Shown: positions 24,342 to 35,963 of the stretch, in pieces
Layout: every line of letters starts with the position of its first letter
Position numbering within the stretch: position 1 is the stretch's first letter
From: Diphasiastrum complanatum
Taxonomy: Eukaryota; Streptophyta; Lycopodiopsida; Lycopodiales; Lycopodiaceae
Direction: 5' to 3'
Length of the DNA: 64,000 nt
NCBI GenBank assembly: GCA_029204225.1
Contig: CM055096.1
Span: 57,547,600 to 57,611,599 of the forward strand
Translations under genes and position numbers: made by a program
The notes under the pieces: model-generated
Database searches by the model: none
The model's input: the letters and a program-made list of their open reading frames with translations, nothing else
What the model was told of the DNA's origin: nothing

Positions 24342-25481
24342 CATGATGTCACACATTAGAGAGACATTGATAAAAGAACAATGTATAATGCAAAATGTTT
24401 GGAAAGCAATAGAGCAAGTTCTCATGAAGAAGGATCATAGTAAAATACAAAATCCCAAAAAAAAATAACACCCAACACACTGGGTCATCCTATCAAAAAA
24501 CTTTTGATCTAAAAATATATTCAACAAGATATGAGAAGAGACTTACAATCTTAAAAATAGTTTGATGGACTCTCAGAATGGGGCAACAAATTAGAAGGAC
24601 ACCGCCTTAAAACATCAAGTAAAAGCCAAAAATTACAAGCAATGATTGAGAAAATACTTTGAGAAAATGTGCTTGAATATGAAAAATGCCCCTTATGAAA
24701 TGAAAAGTTGTGATAGTAAATTGGTGCTATGTAGCACCATGATTTGTTGCAAGATGATTGCATAAACATAAGTAAACAAAATTAATTTCTAAACAATTTG
24801 TAGGCTATATAGTCCACCCTTACTAGGCCAAAACATTCTTTGTTGATGTACATGTAATTATCAAATAGATCAAGCAAGCATACAAAGTTGGGCCAATTCT
24901 TTTTTCCCATAACTGTAAAATATATGGCATTACCTATTTTTGTTCATACTCATTTCAAATTTATAATCATGATGTTATTGTTATAATCATACCAAAAGAC
25001 ATTTTTATACGAATGAAAATCAGATGAAGCTGCCCGACAAAAAGGCCAAAAGGCCATAAATGGAAACAAAAGAGAGAAATGAAAGAGAAAGTCAAGCAAA
25101 GGGGCAAGCAAAATATTGGATATAGAAGTAATTTAGAATGTTGCCTTCTATATTTCTAGCATCTCCACATTATAATAAGAAAAGGAGAGAATTTAAAAAT
25201 TGTTATAAAGAGGGTGAGTGACATCGTTTGTGGAGCTTTTCTTTCTCATTTATCTCCCTTTATTTTGTGATGAACCAAATCCAATGCTAAAACAATGAGA
25301 CTCACCCATGTGAATCCTTCCTTAGGTCCTAGAGCACCTCTTACATTAGTATCCATGAGACCATAAGTTTAAGCAAATAACATCTACAAAGTTTGAGTGT
25401 TTTTTTCTTACTTTATTCCTAAGTGCCCTTACCCATGTAATGTCATTGTACTTTTGCTTATCCATGCTTAGAGAGTGTTCA
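24342..25481. other. No gene seen
   Basis: AT-rich sequence. From 24,807 onward it is duplicated at 45,231-45,915. No coding domain recognised. Confidence 0.5.
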
Positions 25482-25486
25482 CTCTA

Positions 25487-26159
25487 TGTAAAAATTACAG
25501 CAAATAAGGATCCTAAAACACTTGAAATGATGAGGGAAACAATAGATTATGATTTCATAAGATTAGCACAAGTTGAACCATCAAAATCCATCAAAAATCT
25601 ATGCTTGAACCTCACTAAATGGCCCAAGAAGGCTTCACACGTGTGAAAGTACGGCCTCCCACAGTCTGAGTACTGTACACCAGACCTACATTCAATCCTA
25701 TAATCATTAGTAATCACAAGTACTCAAACAATTATGAACATAGAGAGCAATTGCACCATTATGAGAGAAAAAACATGAAATTGCTTGATTGATTTCGGTG
25801 AGATATCATCACCTATATATACATGATCCATCACGGTTTTGGGCAGGTATGAGTAGCCCTAAACCTATCCCTAATGCTAATTTTGGTGGATCTTTCATCC
25901 CTACCAAGTTAGGGTTGGAATCTTGGAGATCCCTCAACAATGCAAAAATTACCAAAAATAGCTCCTATTTTTTCTCCCTTGTATCTAAGCATAATTTGGA
26001 CTCATTCCAAAGGTTCTAACACTTAGGTCTACTTGAGAACATCCTTATGAATGGAATCCTATGCTATTTGGCACGTGTGACAAGCCACATCATGACCATC
26101 TAACTATTTACAAGTCATATGACCAAAACTAGTCAAGCTAGAATTGTGAATTTTTAACA
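25487..26159 (-). repeat. Copia B 3' LTR (673 bp)
   Basis: TG...CA ends. Contains a TATATATAG box on the minus strand near 25,821 and the palindrome TTCACACGTGTGAA at 25,634-25,647. It lacks 9 bp (ATCCTTGAA) that are present in the 5' LTR. Confidence 0.95.
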
Positions 26160-26173
26160 CTCCTCCTCACTAT

Positions 26174-27729
26174 CTAGCTTGGTTCAATCATTGCTTTACT
26201 AATCACTCCAAGTAATGATCTGAACTTCATAAAAGGTGTCTTTTGAAGTGGTTTAGTAAGTAGATCAGCTACACATTCATTGCTTGGAACATGCTCCAAA
26301 GCAATCTCCTTGGCTTGCACCATTTCTCTCACAAAGTGATGGCATATCTCAATGTGCTTAGATCTTGCATGGAAGATTGGGTTAGATGCAAGGTGTTGGG
26401 CTGATATATTGTCATTGTAGATGATTGGTGCCTCCTCTGAATCCATGATCTTTAGTTCCACCAATAATCTCTTGATCCAAAGTACCTCCTTTGTAGTGGT
26501 TGTCAAAGCTTTGTACTCGGCCTCGGTTGAAGATAGAGATATAGTTTCTTGCTTTTTTGAAAGCCATGAAACCACACCTTCTCCTATGAAAGTTGAATAG
26601 GCACTTGTTGATTTCCTATACCTCTTGTCCCCTGCAAAATCTGAATCACTAAATGCATGAAGGTTAATCACATCTCCTCTATACAGAATCCCAAAATCCA
26701 ATGTACCCGAGATGTATCTTAGAATCCTCTTAGCCTTTTTCCAATGGATATTCAATGGCTTTTGCATGGATTGGCTCAACCTACATACACTAAAGCTAAG
26801 ATCTGGTCTAGTTATAGTGATCCACATTAAGGAACCTATAAGTTGCCTAAACAAAGTGATGTCCATGAAGGATCTTTCATCATCTTCATTTGGCACTTTT
26901 ACATCTTGCTCCATTGGTGTGTCAACACTTTTGCATACTTCCATCTTAAACTTCTTCAAAAGACTTTGAGCATAGTTTACTTGACTTATAAAGATAAAAT
27001 CAGACCCTCTAAGTACTTCTATGCCTAAGATGAAGTGAAGACACCCTAGATCTACCATCTTGAACTCTAAGGATAGATCTATCTTGATTTTTTCAATACC
27101 ATCAACACTATTTCCACTAATGATGATGTCATCTACATAAATGAGTAAAAGTACAATACCAACATCATCAAACTTAATGTAAAGAATGGGATCATTTTCA
27201 CTTTGAACAAAAGAAAGTGAAATAAGATAGCAATGTAGTCTTGAATTCCAAGATCTCGAGGCTTGCTTCAAGCCATAGATGCTTCTTTGGAGATGGCATA
27301 CTTTGTTCTCCATTCCATGCTTGACGAACCCTTGTGGCTGCTCCATATAGATATCCTCTTCCAAAAAACCATTCAAGAAAGCATTAGAGACATCCATTTG
27401 ACATAGAATCCATCCAAAATGTGATGCAAGTGCCATAATTAGTCTTATTGTGACCATCTTGGCCACGGGTGCAAAAGTTTTCTCATAGTCTATCCCTCTC
27501 TCTTGAGCATAACCTTTTGCAACTAATCTTGCTTTATGTTTGTTAACACTCCCATTTGCATTCAACTTAAGCTTGAAGACCCACTTGCATCCTATTACAT
27601 TCCTTTGAGGTCTCTCAACAAGCAACCAAGTTTCATTCTCAATCAAGGCATCATACTCATCCAACATAGCTTTATACCATTCTTTGGAGTTCAATGCATC
27701 TTCAACATTAGACGGTTCTTCAAAAACTA
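26174..27729 (-). CDS. Copia B pol, RT-RNase H part
   Basis: About 518 residues of real pol sequence. The open frame extends up to 27,988, but its first part overlaps the gag-integrase frame and is a shadow. Domains in order: 'SKEWYKAMLDEYDAL' at the RT N-terminus, 'QMDVSNAFLNG', catalytic 'YVDDIIISG', and 'GSLMWITITRPDLSF'; then RNase H with 'SDSDFAGDKRYRKSTSAY' and 'SLSSTEAEYKAL', ending in the usual 'LTKPLQKTPFMKFR' tail. All expected catalytic residues are present. It should be one polyprotein with the upstream frame; a single-base shift near 27,730 separates them. Confidence 0.9.
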
Positions 27730-30143
27730 GATAAAGCATAAGAAGTGGATGAGATACCCTCAACTTGCTGTCCTTTGCCTTGATATGTGAGCCTTGATGG
27801 CTCCACTTTTGCCCTTGAAGATCTCCTTGGTGTGATAGGTGGGTTTGGTGCTTGCTCCTCCATGAGCTCCTCCTCAAAACCAAGATCTTGCTCCTCGGCC
27901 ATCTTCTTCTTGATTGTTGGAGCACTTGAGCCTTCTTCAAGCATATGCATATGATGTTCATCAAAGATGACATCCCTTGAAACAACAAATTTGTTCAAGG
28001 ATGGGAGATAGACTTTGTAGCCCTTGCTTGAGCTTGCATATCCAAGCATGATCCCTCTTGTGGAAGATGGATCCTCCTTGGTTCTTGTTTCCAATGGCAC
28101 ATGCACATAACATATACACCCAAAAACTTTCAAGTGATTAAGATTGGGTTTCTTTCCATACAACATCTCATAAGGAGTTTTGCCTTCAATGGCTTTGCAA
28201 GACACCCTATTCATCAAGTAGTTTGCAGATACAAGAGACTCACCCCAAAAGGATTTGGGCAAACAAGCATCTAATCTTAAAGCCTTAGAACATTCACATA
28301 ATGTTCTATTCCTTCTTTCAGCAACTCCATTTTGTTGAGGAGTGTAAGGACAAGAAGTCTCTTTCTTGATCCCTTCCTCCTCACAAAAGGCCTTGAACTC
28401 ATTGGAGATGAATTCTCCACCATTGTCACTTCTAAGAATCTTGATGCTATGATTATGATGCTTTTCCACAAACAACTTTAACTTTACAAAAGTATCAAAT
28501 ACTTGAGACTTGAAGGAAAGTAAGAACACCCAACAATATCTTGAGTAGTCATCAATGAAGGTTAAAAACATGGATGAACCTCCATTAGATTTGGTGCTAG
28601 CAATGTGCACATCCGAGTGTATGAGTTCAAGAGGATGAGATGAATTTGTGATGGAGTTAGGAAACACCTTCTTATGTGCCTTGGATAAGGCACAAGCTTC
28701 ACAAACCTTGTCTTCCTTCCCAATAGACCTTGGTAGGCCTAAAGCATACTCCTCCTTGATCATAGCCTCCATGGAACCCGAGTTGACATGTCCAAGTCTT
28801 TTGTGCCATAAAGTGAAGGTAGATATCTTGCTCTTCTCGGCCAACATGACAACATTAGTATCCACAAATGCATCCAGCTTATAAAGTTTGCCAAGTCTAG
28901 TGCCCTTAGCCACTATCTTACCCTTCTTCTTGATGAAACATTCATTTGAAGCAAAGTCAACATTGAAACCATTGTCTACCATTTGGCCAACACTTAGTAG
29001 ATTCTTTGTTATTGTAGGAATGTACAAAACACCTTCTATGTTGATCTTTTTGGAAGATCCTAAGCAAAGGGGAATGCTACCAACTCCTTCAATCTTACAA
29101 GCTTCATCATTTGCTGTATAGATAGACTTTATAGGTCCATCATAAGATAAGAGAGAAGAGAAAAACTCCCTTTTACTAGTCATGTGTGAACTAGCACCCG
29201 AGTCAATCCACCAAGGATCTTCTCCTTTGAAGCTTGTTGAAGAAAATATGGACATCATGAGAGAGTCCTCATGTGAACTCTCCTCCTCCTCCTCTTTGCT
29301 CATGTTGGCTTGGCTTTGATCTTGCTTCCTCTTGAAGCATTCCGAGGCATAATGCCCCATCTTGCTACAATAGTAGCACTTCACCTTTGATTTGTCCTTC
29401 TTGACTTTGGTGGTTGATGGAGATGCCTTTGGGTGTCCTTCTTGATCCTCAAGCTTTGTAGACTTCTTGAATGTTGATCCTTTGCCTTTGGACTTGCCTT
29501 TGCCTTTGGTGAAGAGATCTTGGTCATCTCCACCTTGGATGGAAAGCCTATCCATCCTCTCTTGCATTTGGCTCCTTCTTGATTCCTCGACCATGAGTGT
29601 GCCTTGGAGTTCTTCAAGTATGGGTAGCTTACCCATAATTGCATATCCCTGAACCAAATTGTCAAATTCAAAGCTTAGTCCATTCAATATGAGTTGAACA
29701 AGCTCTTCATCCTTGATAGGGTCACCTATAAAGGCTAGCTCTTTGTTCAATTGCTTTATTCTTAGGACAAAAGTATGTGCACCCTCTCCTTTCTTTTGAT
29801 AGCTTCTATAGATTTGATTCTTCAAAGCTAACATTCTAGTTTGGTTCTTGGATTCATAGACCTTTTGCAAAGTCTCCCAAGCATCTTGAGCTGAAGTGCA
29901 ATCTCCTACCTCTCTTAAGAGTTCATTTGCAACATTCGTTTTTATGCAATGTAGTGCAACATTGCACCTCTTGATGTATTTGGCTTTTTCTTGAGGATGA
30001 ATAGGTTCACCCTCCTTACCATTTACAATTTCCATCAGATCTTGCATGATCATGATAGATTCCATTCTAACTTTCCATATGGAATAGTTAGTTTTGTTGA
30101 GCCTTTCATTAGTATCCAAAAGATATGCACTTATAGATGCCAT
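27720..30143 (-). CDS. Copia B gag-protease-integrase
   Basis: 807 residues from the ATG at 30,143. Gag covers about residues 1-210 (UBN2-like, 'NYSIWKVRMESIM'). The zinc knuckle 'CYYCSKMGHYASEC' (CX2CX4HX4C) is near residue 260 and the protease 'WWIDSGASSHMT' near 310. The integrase zinc domain 'HKRLGHVNS...CEACALSKAHK' is at about 450-495, and the integrase core has 'LIHSDV', 'FIDDYSRYCW' and 'NGVAERRNR'. The chain then runs through the integrase C-terminal region with 'YGKKPNLNHLKVFGC' and a Ser/Glu-rich linker to a premature stop. The order protease-integrase-RT is diagnostic of Ty1/copia. It packages, processes and integrates the element's own cDNA. Confidence 0.93.
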   Translation of the reverse strand: MASISAYLLDTNERLNKTNYSIWKVRMESIMIMQDLMEIVNGKEGEPIHPQEKAKYIKRCNVALHCIKTNVANELLREVGDCTSAQDAWETLQKVYESKNQTRMLALKNQIYRSYQKKGEGAHTFVLRIKQLNKELAFIGDPIKDEELVQLILNGLSFEFDNLVQGYAIMGKLPILEELQGTLMVEESRRSQMQERMDRLSIQGGDDQDLFTKGKGKSKGKGSTFKKSTKLEDQEGHPKASPSTTKVKKDKSKVKCYYCSKMGHYASECFKRKQDQSQANMSKEEEEESSHEDSLMMSIFSSTSFKGEDPWWIDSGASSHMTSKREFFSSLLSYDGPIKSIYTANDEACKIEGVGSIPLCLGSSKKINIEGVLYIPTITKNLLSVGQMVDNGFNVDFASNECFIKKKGKIVAKGTRLGKLYKLDAFVDTNVVMLAEKSKISTFTLWHKRLGHVNSGSMEAMIKEEYALGLPRSIGKEDKVCEACALSKAHKKVFPNSITNSSHPLELIHSDVHIASTKSNGGSSMFLTFIDDYSRYCWVFLLSFKSQVFDTFVKLKLFVEKHHNHSIKILRSDNGGEFISNEFKAFCEEEGIKKETSCPYTPQQNGVAERRNRTLCECSKALRLDACLPKSFWGESLVSANYLMNRVSCKAIEGKTPYEMLYGKKPNLNHLKVFGCICYVHVPLETRTKEDPSSTRGIMLGYASSSKGYKVYLPSLNKFVVSRDVIFDEHHMHMLEEGSSAPTIKKKMAEEQDLGFEEELMEEQAPNPPITPRRSSRAKVEPSRLTYQGKGQQVEGISSTSYALSSF

Positions 30144-30945
30144 CTAGTCTCCTAATCAAGGACTTGACACAAATGAAGGTTACTTCTATTGATTTGATTG
30201 AAGGTCTACCTTGTCCCACTTCTTAGGGACCTGAAAAGATCAGTAATAGACTTCCTATAAAGATCTAAGAATGATCTCTAACAAAATCAAATCATAGAAT
30301 ACTAGAAACCATGCACTTGCTAGACAATACTAGTAGAATTGCCCCTCTTTCTATAAAGAACATTAAAGCTTCCAAATGATCTGATCAAGAGTGAATTTCA
30401 GCAACCTAATATACTTCCAAAATCACTTGTAAAAGATCTAAATGGAACTTAATGAGGATGCAACACAATCTACTATCCAATCACAAGCAAAAAATGATCA
30501 AAAATTGATGAAAAATTGATCTAATTTGGTGCATAAGTCAAGCAATGGTTGGACTGAACCTAAATCACTTTAGGAGGTGTCTACAACACCTTAGAACAGC
30601 CTTGAAGATTCCCCAAAACTCTGATCTTCCCTCTCCTTGAATGCTAGAAAGCCTCCTCTATGAAATCACCTCCAAAACTCGCTTAGAAATCAATGCTTGG
30701 AGCAAGCAAAACTTGCTATCTTGGTAATGTGAATTGAATTCAACTTTGCCTCTGGTTTTAGACACCTAAACACCTGCAAATGAAGTCACACAACACCAAT
30801 CTCCAATGTATTTCACTCACTTTGAGTTCTAGAATCAATAGTAGATACTAAGATCCAATCTACACAAGATTTAGATCAAAAATTGTGATCAAATTGAATG
30901 AAAACCAAGGATTTAGCTCATTTCAACCTTTAGGCTCTGATACCA
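30144..30945 (-). other. Copia B 5' leader with PBS
   Basis: Untranslated leader of about 800 bp between the 5' LTR and the gag ATG. The primer binding site TGGTATCAGAGCC is at its upstream edge (30,945-30,933), complementary to the 3' end of plant initiator tRNA-Met. No other coding frame is seen. Confidence 0.85.
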
Positions 30946-31627
30946 TGTAAAAATTACAGCAAATAAGGATCCTAAAACACTTGAAATGATGAGGGAAACA
31001 ATAGATTATGATTTCATAAGATTAGCACAAGTTGAACCATCAAAATCCATCAAAAATCTATGCTTGAACCTCACTAAATGGCCCAAATCCTTGAAGAAGG
31101 CTTCACACGTGTGAAAGTACGGCCTCCCACAGTCTGAGTACTGTACACCAGACCTACATTCAATCCTATAATCATTAGTAATCACAAGTACTCAAACAAT
31201 TATGAACATAGAGAGCAATTGCACCATTATGAGAGAAAAAACATGAAATTGCTTGATTGATTTTGGTGAGATATCATCACCTATATATACATGATCCATC
31301 ACGGTTTTGGGCAGGTATGAGTAGCCCTAAACCTAGCCCTAATGCTAATTTTGGTGGATCTTTCATCCCTACCAAGTTAGGGTTGGAATCTTGGAGATCC
31401 CTCAACAATGCAAAAATTACCAAAAATAGCTCCTATTTTTTCTCCCTTGTATCTAAGCATAATTTGGACTCATTCCAAAGGTTCTAACACTTAGGTCTAC
31501 TTGAGAACATCCTTATGAATGGAATCCTATGCTATTTGGCACGTGTGACAAGCCACACCATGACCATCTAACTATTTACAAGTCATATGACCAAAACTAG
31601 TCAAGCTAGAATTGTGAATTTTTAACA
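30946..31627 (-). repeat. Copia B 5' LTR (682 bp)
   Basis: TG...CA ends. The promoter-like TATATATAG is on the minus strand at 31,289-31,281. The perfect palindrome TTCACACGTGTGAA lies at 31,102-31,115, about 174 bp downstream of the TATA in the transcribed direction. Confidence 0.95.
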
Positions 31628-31819
31628 CTCTATAGTTCTTAACTGGCTTACTTGAGAAAAAGGGTAGGCTTTCTTTTTGTATTGTTATAAGCCTTTATGC
31701 TATAGGGATAAGATGTTAGTCTTGACATTTGATTACTCATTTTTGAATACAATATTTTTTTTTTCCTCTCGAAGAATGTTAACCATGGATTAGAAACTTT
31801 TTACAAAATTACATGTAGT

Positions 31820-32340
31820 AAAAGAAAAAGAGCGCAAGTTTATCGGCTTCCTTATAAAGAAGAAGGGGGGCGATGATAAATTCACCATTCCCAAATTCCC
31901 TACTATTCCTTTCTAACCAAATATTCCATAGGGTAATAATCCTAATGCATTGCCAGTAAACATTGGTCTTCAAATCGTAGATAAATTCAATCATTCAGCA
32001 GCACATCCATATGACTAAATCTCTTGAATATGGTATGAAAGCGGGCAATAAAGAGATCAACCATAGACTTCCAGAGAGATGCATGGCAATGGAAAAATGG
32101 GTGAGTCACATCTTCATCTAATATTTTGCATTTAGAATAGACATGTGTAACATCTCCTCTATAATGTGCACGAACATGAACAGAGAGCTATAGAATCCCA
32201 AGAGAGAATACCCTAAGTTTGCCAGTCTTAATCTTATGGGTGCACCAAAATTTGGCTTTCCAAATGTGAGGGGATCCGAAAGATTCCATTTGGCAATAAA
32301 CCAAGATGTTCCATTTAAATACACTATCAAAACATAGTGC
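31820..32340 (-). mobile_element. LINE ORF2 3' fragment
   Basis: On the minus strand, pieces in several frames together read as the end of a plant LINE ORF2. They are 'LRLANLGYSLLGFYSSLF', then a T-H-x-F-F-H-C pattern with the following W, then 'CIRIITLWNIWLERNSREF', the usual W-x-I-W-L-x-R-N-x-x-x-F ending of zf-RVT proteins. The frames are interrupted. Parts are repeated at 2,955-3,222 and at 46,123-46,269. Confidence 0.65.
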
Positions 32341-34344
32341 ACTCATTTGCACGTCAAAACTAGTGCACCACTATGGATTTTGTACTTAGCATTGAATGGT
32401 TTTCTATTGATGACATTAAGTTCAAGACGAGGAATAAACAATAAAATCTTTGTTAGGTCATCAAAATTTGTAAACAGATTTTTATTGGAAAGCTTTGCAT
32501 ACATAAAGCGGTCTTACTTTATATAAAAAAAAAAACAAAAGAGAGCAATATGGTGGAAATAATTTGTACCAAGAATAATAAGCATGAATTCTAGGTGTCA
32601 ATCATGTACCATTAGATTACTGCCTTCTCATGTTCTTCCTAAAGTTAAAATAAGACCAAAAATTTGAAGAGCATTTTCTAGGGTGAGATATAATATATGG
32701 AACTTTATTCTTTACATGAGAGACATCAATAATTTGCGTGACAAACTTCATATTGATGTTTAGAAGTGCAAATTATAATCATGCCAACTTTTGATTGATA
32801 TTTAAGTTAGCTTGGAGAAAGAAGGTTTTAGCTATTTAAAGGAAGCATTATGGTTTCTACAGTAGAGATGAATAGGCCAAGTTTTATTTAAAAATTCAAT
32901 CTAAAGATGTCATTTACTTTGAATTTGTAAGTGCAAAAACATAATCATATGCAAACCTTTAAAAAAATAATGAGTGAAAATGTTCTTATATCTCCTACTC
33001 ACGGCTACCAATCTCTATATAGGATATATATCCCAAATTTTATAGGTATTTCAAAAAAGCATGCATATCATATAATGCAAAGAACATTAATACCTTTACA
33101 TAGCCAACTTGATCACTGATTCCTTTTTTAGATGAGCAAAAACAAACCAAATATGCTTTGCAATTTGCCCAAGAATAGGCACGTGCAACTATATATGGTT
33201 CTAGTAAAAGCTTGAATGAAGGGACTTGTCAAGGACATCTCCAAAAAGTCCACTCCTCGCATATTAATGACTCTTGTCCACCCACCATACTTAACACATT
33301 CAAAAATATTGTCACCAACACCCTTAACAGTAGATTTGCCCATGTCTACCTAAGGATTGCCTCTATTTTTTTTTTGATTTTATTGTGTGAAGGAGCATGG
33401 TCAACATGATTTTCAACATTTAGTTCATTATTGAATATGTGTATCAAGAATAAGAAAAAAAAAAAGCCTTGCTCTTAAAATATAACATAGATAATATCTG
33501 TTATTGTTCCAAACAAGTTAAAATATCACTCTATGCCCTCACCCTAAGTGGTGCTTTTCACACCAATGCTACCTCAAGTATTTGCTTTGACTATGTCACT
33601 TCCTGTTGGATTTCTATTATCTCTCTCCCTAAGCCTACAACTGATCCAAATCCTTTCACTTGCTGTATGTGAATATCTCTATGGTCGCATAGTCTTAAAA
33701 AATACACGAGTTATCGAACAGTCTGCAGTGACAAAGAGCGTAACTTTATCTTAAAATTCATGAACAACGGGGGTAGGATGAGCGATGGGGATAGAAGGAT
33801 GGACACTAGAAGAAGGAGAAGAAGAAAAATATGGAACATGAAGATACTATAGGAGGAAAAAGGTCCATAGAAAGGGTAGAAAGTGTAGATTCGAGAGTCT
33901 GAAGGATAAGCATCATTGATTGTTGGTTGTGTTGCATGGTTTGTTGGGTGGTGATGAGATGGTTAATATGAATTAGATGATTATCATCTGAGTTAGAATG
34001 TCACCGTGGGAAGAGGAGGCGAGGCGACATATGCAAGGCGAGGTGAGGCGAGGCAAGGCGACATATGCAAGCATGTTAATAGAGAGGTACAGGTAGGCGG
34101 ATGACATAGGCAGGTCTTGTAGGATAGTAAGGGGGCTGCGAGGCAAAGCAGGGAATGCGACCAGGGTAGGTGATGGAGGGCAGACACTGGTGGGTAGTAG
34201 GACTTGGCTATGAATACACAAGTAGTACATCACTCATATATGAAGACAAGCTTATTGCATCGAAAAGAATAGAGCAGATTTGTACATTTATTCAATTTCA
34301 TATTCAATTTTACGTCGTGTCTTTTTTCCTCCTATAGCAAGATG
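32341..34344. other. No gene seen; short GAGGCGAGGCGA repeats
   Basis: AT-rich sequence without a recognisable gene. At about 34,014-34,072 a purine-rich GAGGCGAGGCGACATATGCAAGG phrase occurs twice with interruptions; on the opposite strand the composition creates Pro/Ser/Leu-rich frames. Confidence 0.5.
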
Positions 34345-35960
34345 TCATGTATGATGTGGCATAACTAACAGCTTGTTTCACTAGATACCGTGTATCCGAG
34401 ACTAGGAGCATACCGAATCCTATGTACTGTGAGAGATTTCAACTAGTTTAGTCTAGTTTAGTCACATTTTGGTAAATTGTTAATAAGAGGCCAAAACTCA
34501 TTTTAGGCTTAGAGATAAGCTTTTTGAAGTTATATTAGTTTAAAATACATTCAATAAACACTTTTGGAAAGTGTGGGAAAGTTGGTAGTCAATTTTGAGA
34601 GAGATTCAAATTTGAACTTTGGGTACATTGAATCTAGACCCAAAAATAGCAGGGTTTACATTTTGGAGGGAAAGCCAAGTGGCCAAATAGGGTTTGAAAA
34701 CTCTATAAAAGGATGTAACTCGTGGAGAGACACATCTTCTCTCTTCTATCTCTCATTTCATCATTATACATGGTTCTCTTTGGGTTCTACTACTCATTGG
34801 TGCACTATCTTGGTGTTATCTTGCAATTCTATGTGTAGAATGATCATTTATTGCTATTTTTGGTTCCACACGTGTGAAATACAGTAGGGTACTGTAATTG
34901 CGGACAACAAACATATTTTATGTTTTGGTTCATGTTTGATCAATATCTCTTAGAGTGTGCATCTCATTTTGTATGTAGATGTTGATTTTTCTACATTGGC
35001 AGGATTGTTGGTTTGCTCCTTATTGTAACCAAAGATTTGGGACTTGGATTGGATCTTGAATGATCTAAAATCCTTCACATGTACTAGTCATGGACATGAC
35101 ATTATTCCCTCCTTAAACTGCTTCTATCCTTAGAAGCTAAACTTCGGAAAATTATTCTTTATGCTACTCTCTCCCACGAATCATCATCCTTAGTACGACC
35201 TTTCCACTGAATTAAGCACTCAGAGATAGAACGATTTCTCAATTGTTTATCTCTGGTTCTGAGCACTTTCTCAGGTTCCAAAGGTACACTAAGCGACAAA
35301 TCTTCTAAATGGGACAAATCCTCATACGATCCAACTGTATCACCATCATGTAAACTTAGTTTCGAACGACTTACATGAAACATTGGGTGTGCAATCGATT
35401 TTCCTTGAAGATCGAGTTCATACGCCAAAGAACCAATTCTACGTACAATCCTGAAAGGTCCACAATAACGGGTAGACAACTTATAATGCTTCCTTGTACG
35501 TAACATCTTAGAATCTTTTGGAATCCTAAGATATACCCAGTCATCACCTTTAAAATCTCTTGGAGATCTCTTAAGATCGACATAGTGCTTATTTCTATCC
35601 TGAGCACTTTGGATACTATCCTTAGCCAGTTGCAACATCTCTTGCATATAATGCAAAAAATCAGCAACTTTCTGAATCTTGATAGACTTCGTCTCAACAT
35701 TTACTCAAGATCTAGGTTGAAACCCGTACATAAGCATAAAAAGGACTGTAACCTGTAGCAGAATGTTTTCCAGTATTATTTGCAAACTCAACTAGTGGGA
35801 GATAATTTTCCCAATGAAATTACTTGTGAGAAGCATACGTCCTCAAAATATCTTCCATAGTTTGATTAGTCATTTCTATCTGGCCATCTGATTCATGATG
35901 ATAAGAAGAACTTAAACTCAAGGAAGTTTCAAGTTTATGAAAAACTGCTGACCAAAAGTG
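34345..35960 (-). mobile_element. Ty3/gypsy chromovirus fragment 1 (integrase end, chromodomain, LTR piece)
   Basis: The minus strand reads, from 36,038, an integrase end with 'SYHHESDGQIEMTNQTMEDILR', then 'PLVEFANNTGKHSATGYSPF' across a frame change. Next is 'DWVYLRIPKDSKMLR...KLSTRYCGPFRIVRRIGSLAYEL' and a chromodomain 'VLRTRDKQLRNRSISECLIQWKG...DDSWE' (35,656-35,159). A polypurine tract AAGGAGGGAATAA (about 35,114-35,102) leads into an LTR starting TGTCATGTCC. The LTR is split by a solo LTR. The integrase core is cut near 35,960 by the copia D LTR. The same region recurs at 46,460-47,057. Confidence 0.8.
34428..35079 (+). mobile_element. Solo LTR 1 (652 bp) with TSD TGTAC
   Basis: Starts TGTGAGAG, ends CCTTCACA, and is flanked by TGTAC at 34,423-34,427 and 35,080-35,084. 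The paralogous sequence at 46,541-46,545 has a single TGTAC and no insert, proving the boundaries. A TATAAAA box at 34,704-34,710 gives the transcribed strand. A CACACGTGTG palindrome lies at about 34,864-34,878. No internal region is present, so it arose by LTR-LTR recombination. Confidence 0.92.
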
Positions 35961-35963
35961 ACC

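Larger units (their letters stand above)
25487..31627 (-). mobile_element. Ty1/copia element B, nearly intact, 6,141 bp
   Basis: Complete structure on the minus strand: 5' LTR 31,627-30,946, PBS TGGTATCAGAGCC at 30,945-30,933, gag-pol 30,143-26,174, polypurine tract GTGAGGAGGAG at 26,170-26,160, and 3' LTR 26,159-25,487. The 5-bp target duplication CTCTA is at 25,482-25,486 and 31,628-31,632. The empty target survives in the paralogous segment at 45,916-45,920, directly confirming both ends. The two LTRs differ by three substitutions and one 9-bp indel, counted by eye, so the insertion is young. The only major coding lesion is one frame change between integrase and RT. Confidence 0.95.
18647..31968. 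repeat. Segmental duplication, copy 1
   Basis: After removing the 25,487-31,632 insertion, this stretch is collinear in direct orientation with 40,178-46,269. It covers copia A, its LTR, older LTR remnants and the start of a LINE tail. Differences visible by eye include a deletion of about 70 bp in copy 1 near 20,060, a deletion of about 570 bp in copy 2 near 41,800, and about 770 bp (24,037-24,806) present only in copy 1. Both copies share a nonsense codon in gag, which argues for duplication rather than two separate insertions. Confidence 0.85.

Noticed and set aside
24037-24806. Possible transposon insertion present in duplication copy 1 only
   Set aside because: No TG...CA ends or target duplication at its borders; it includes part of an LTR that begins earlier, so a deletion in copy 2 explains it better.
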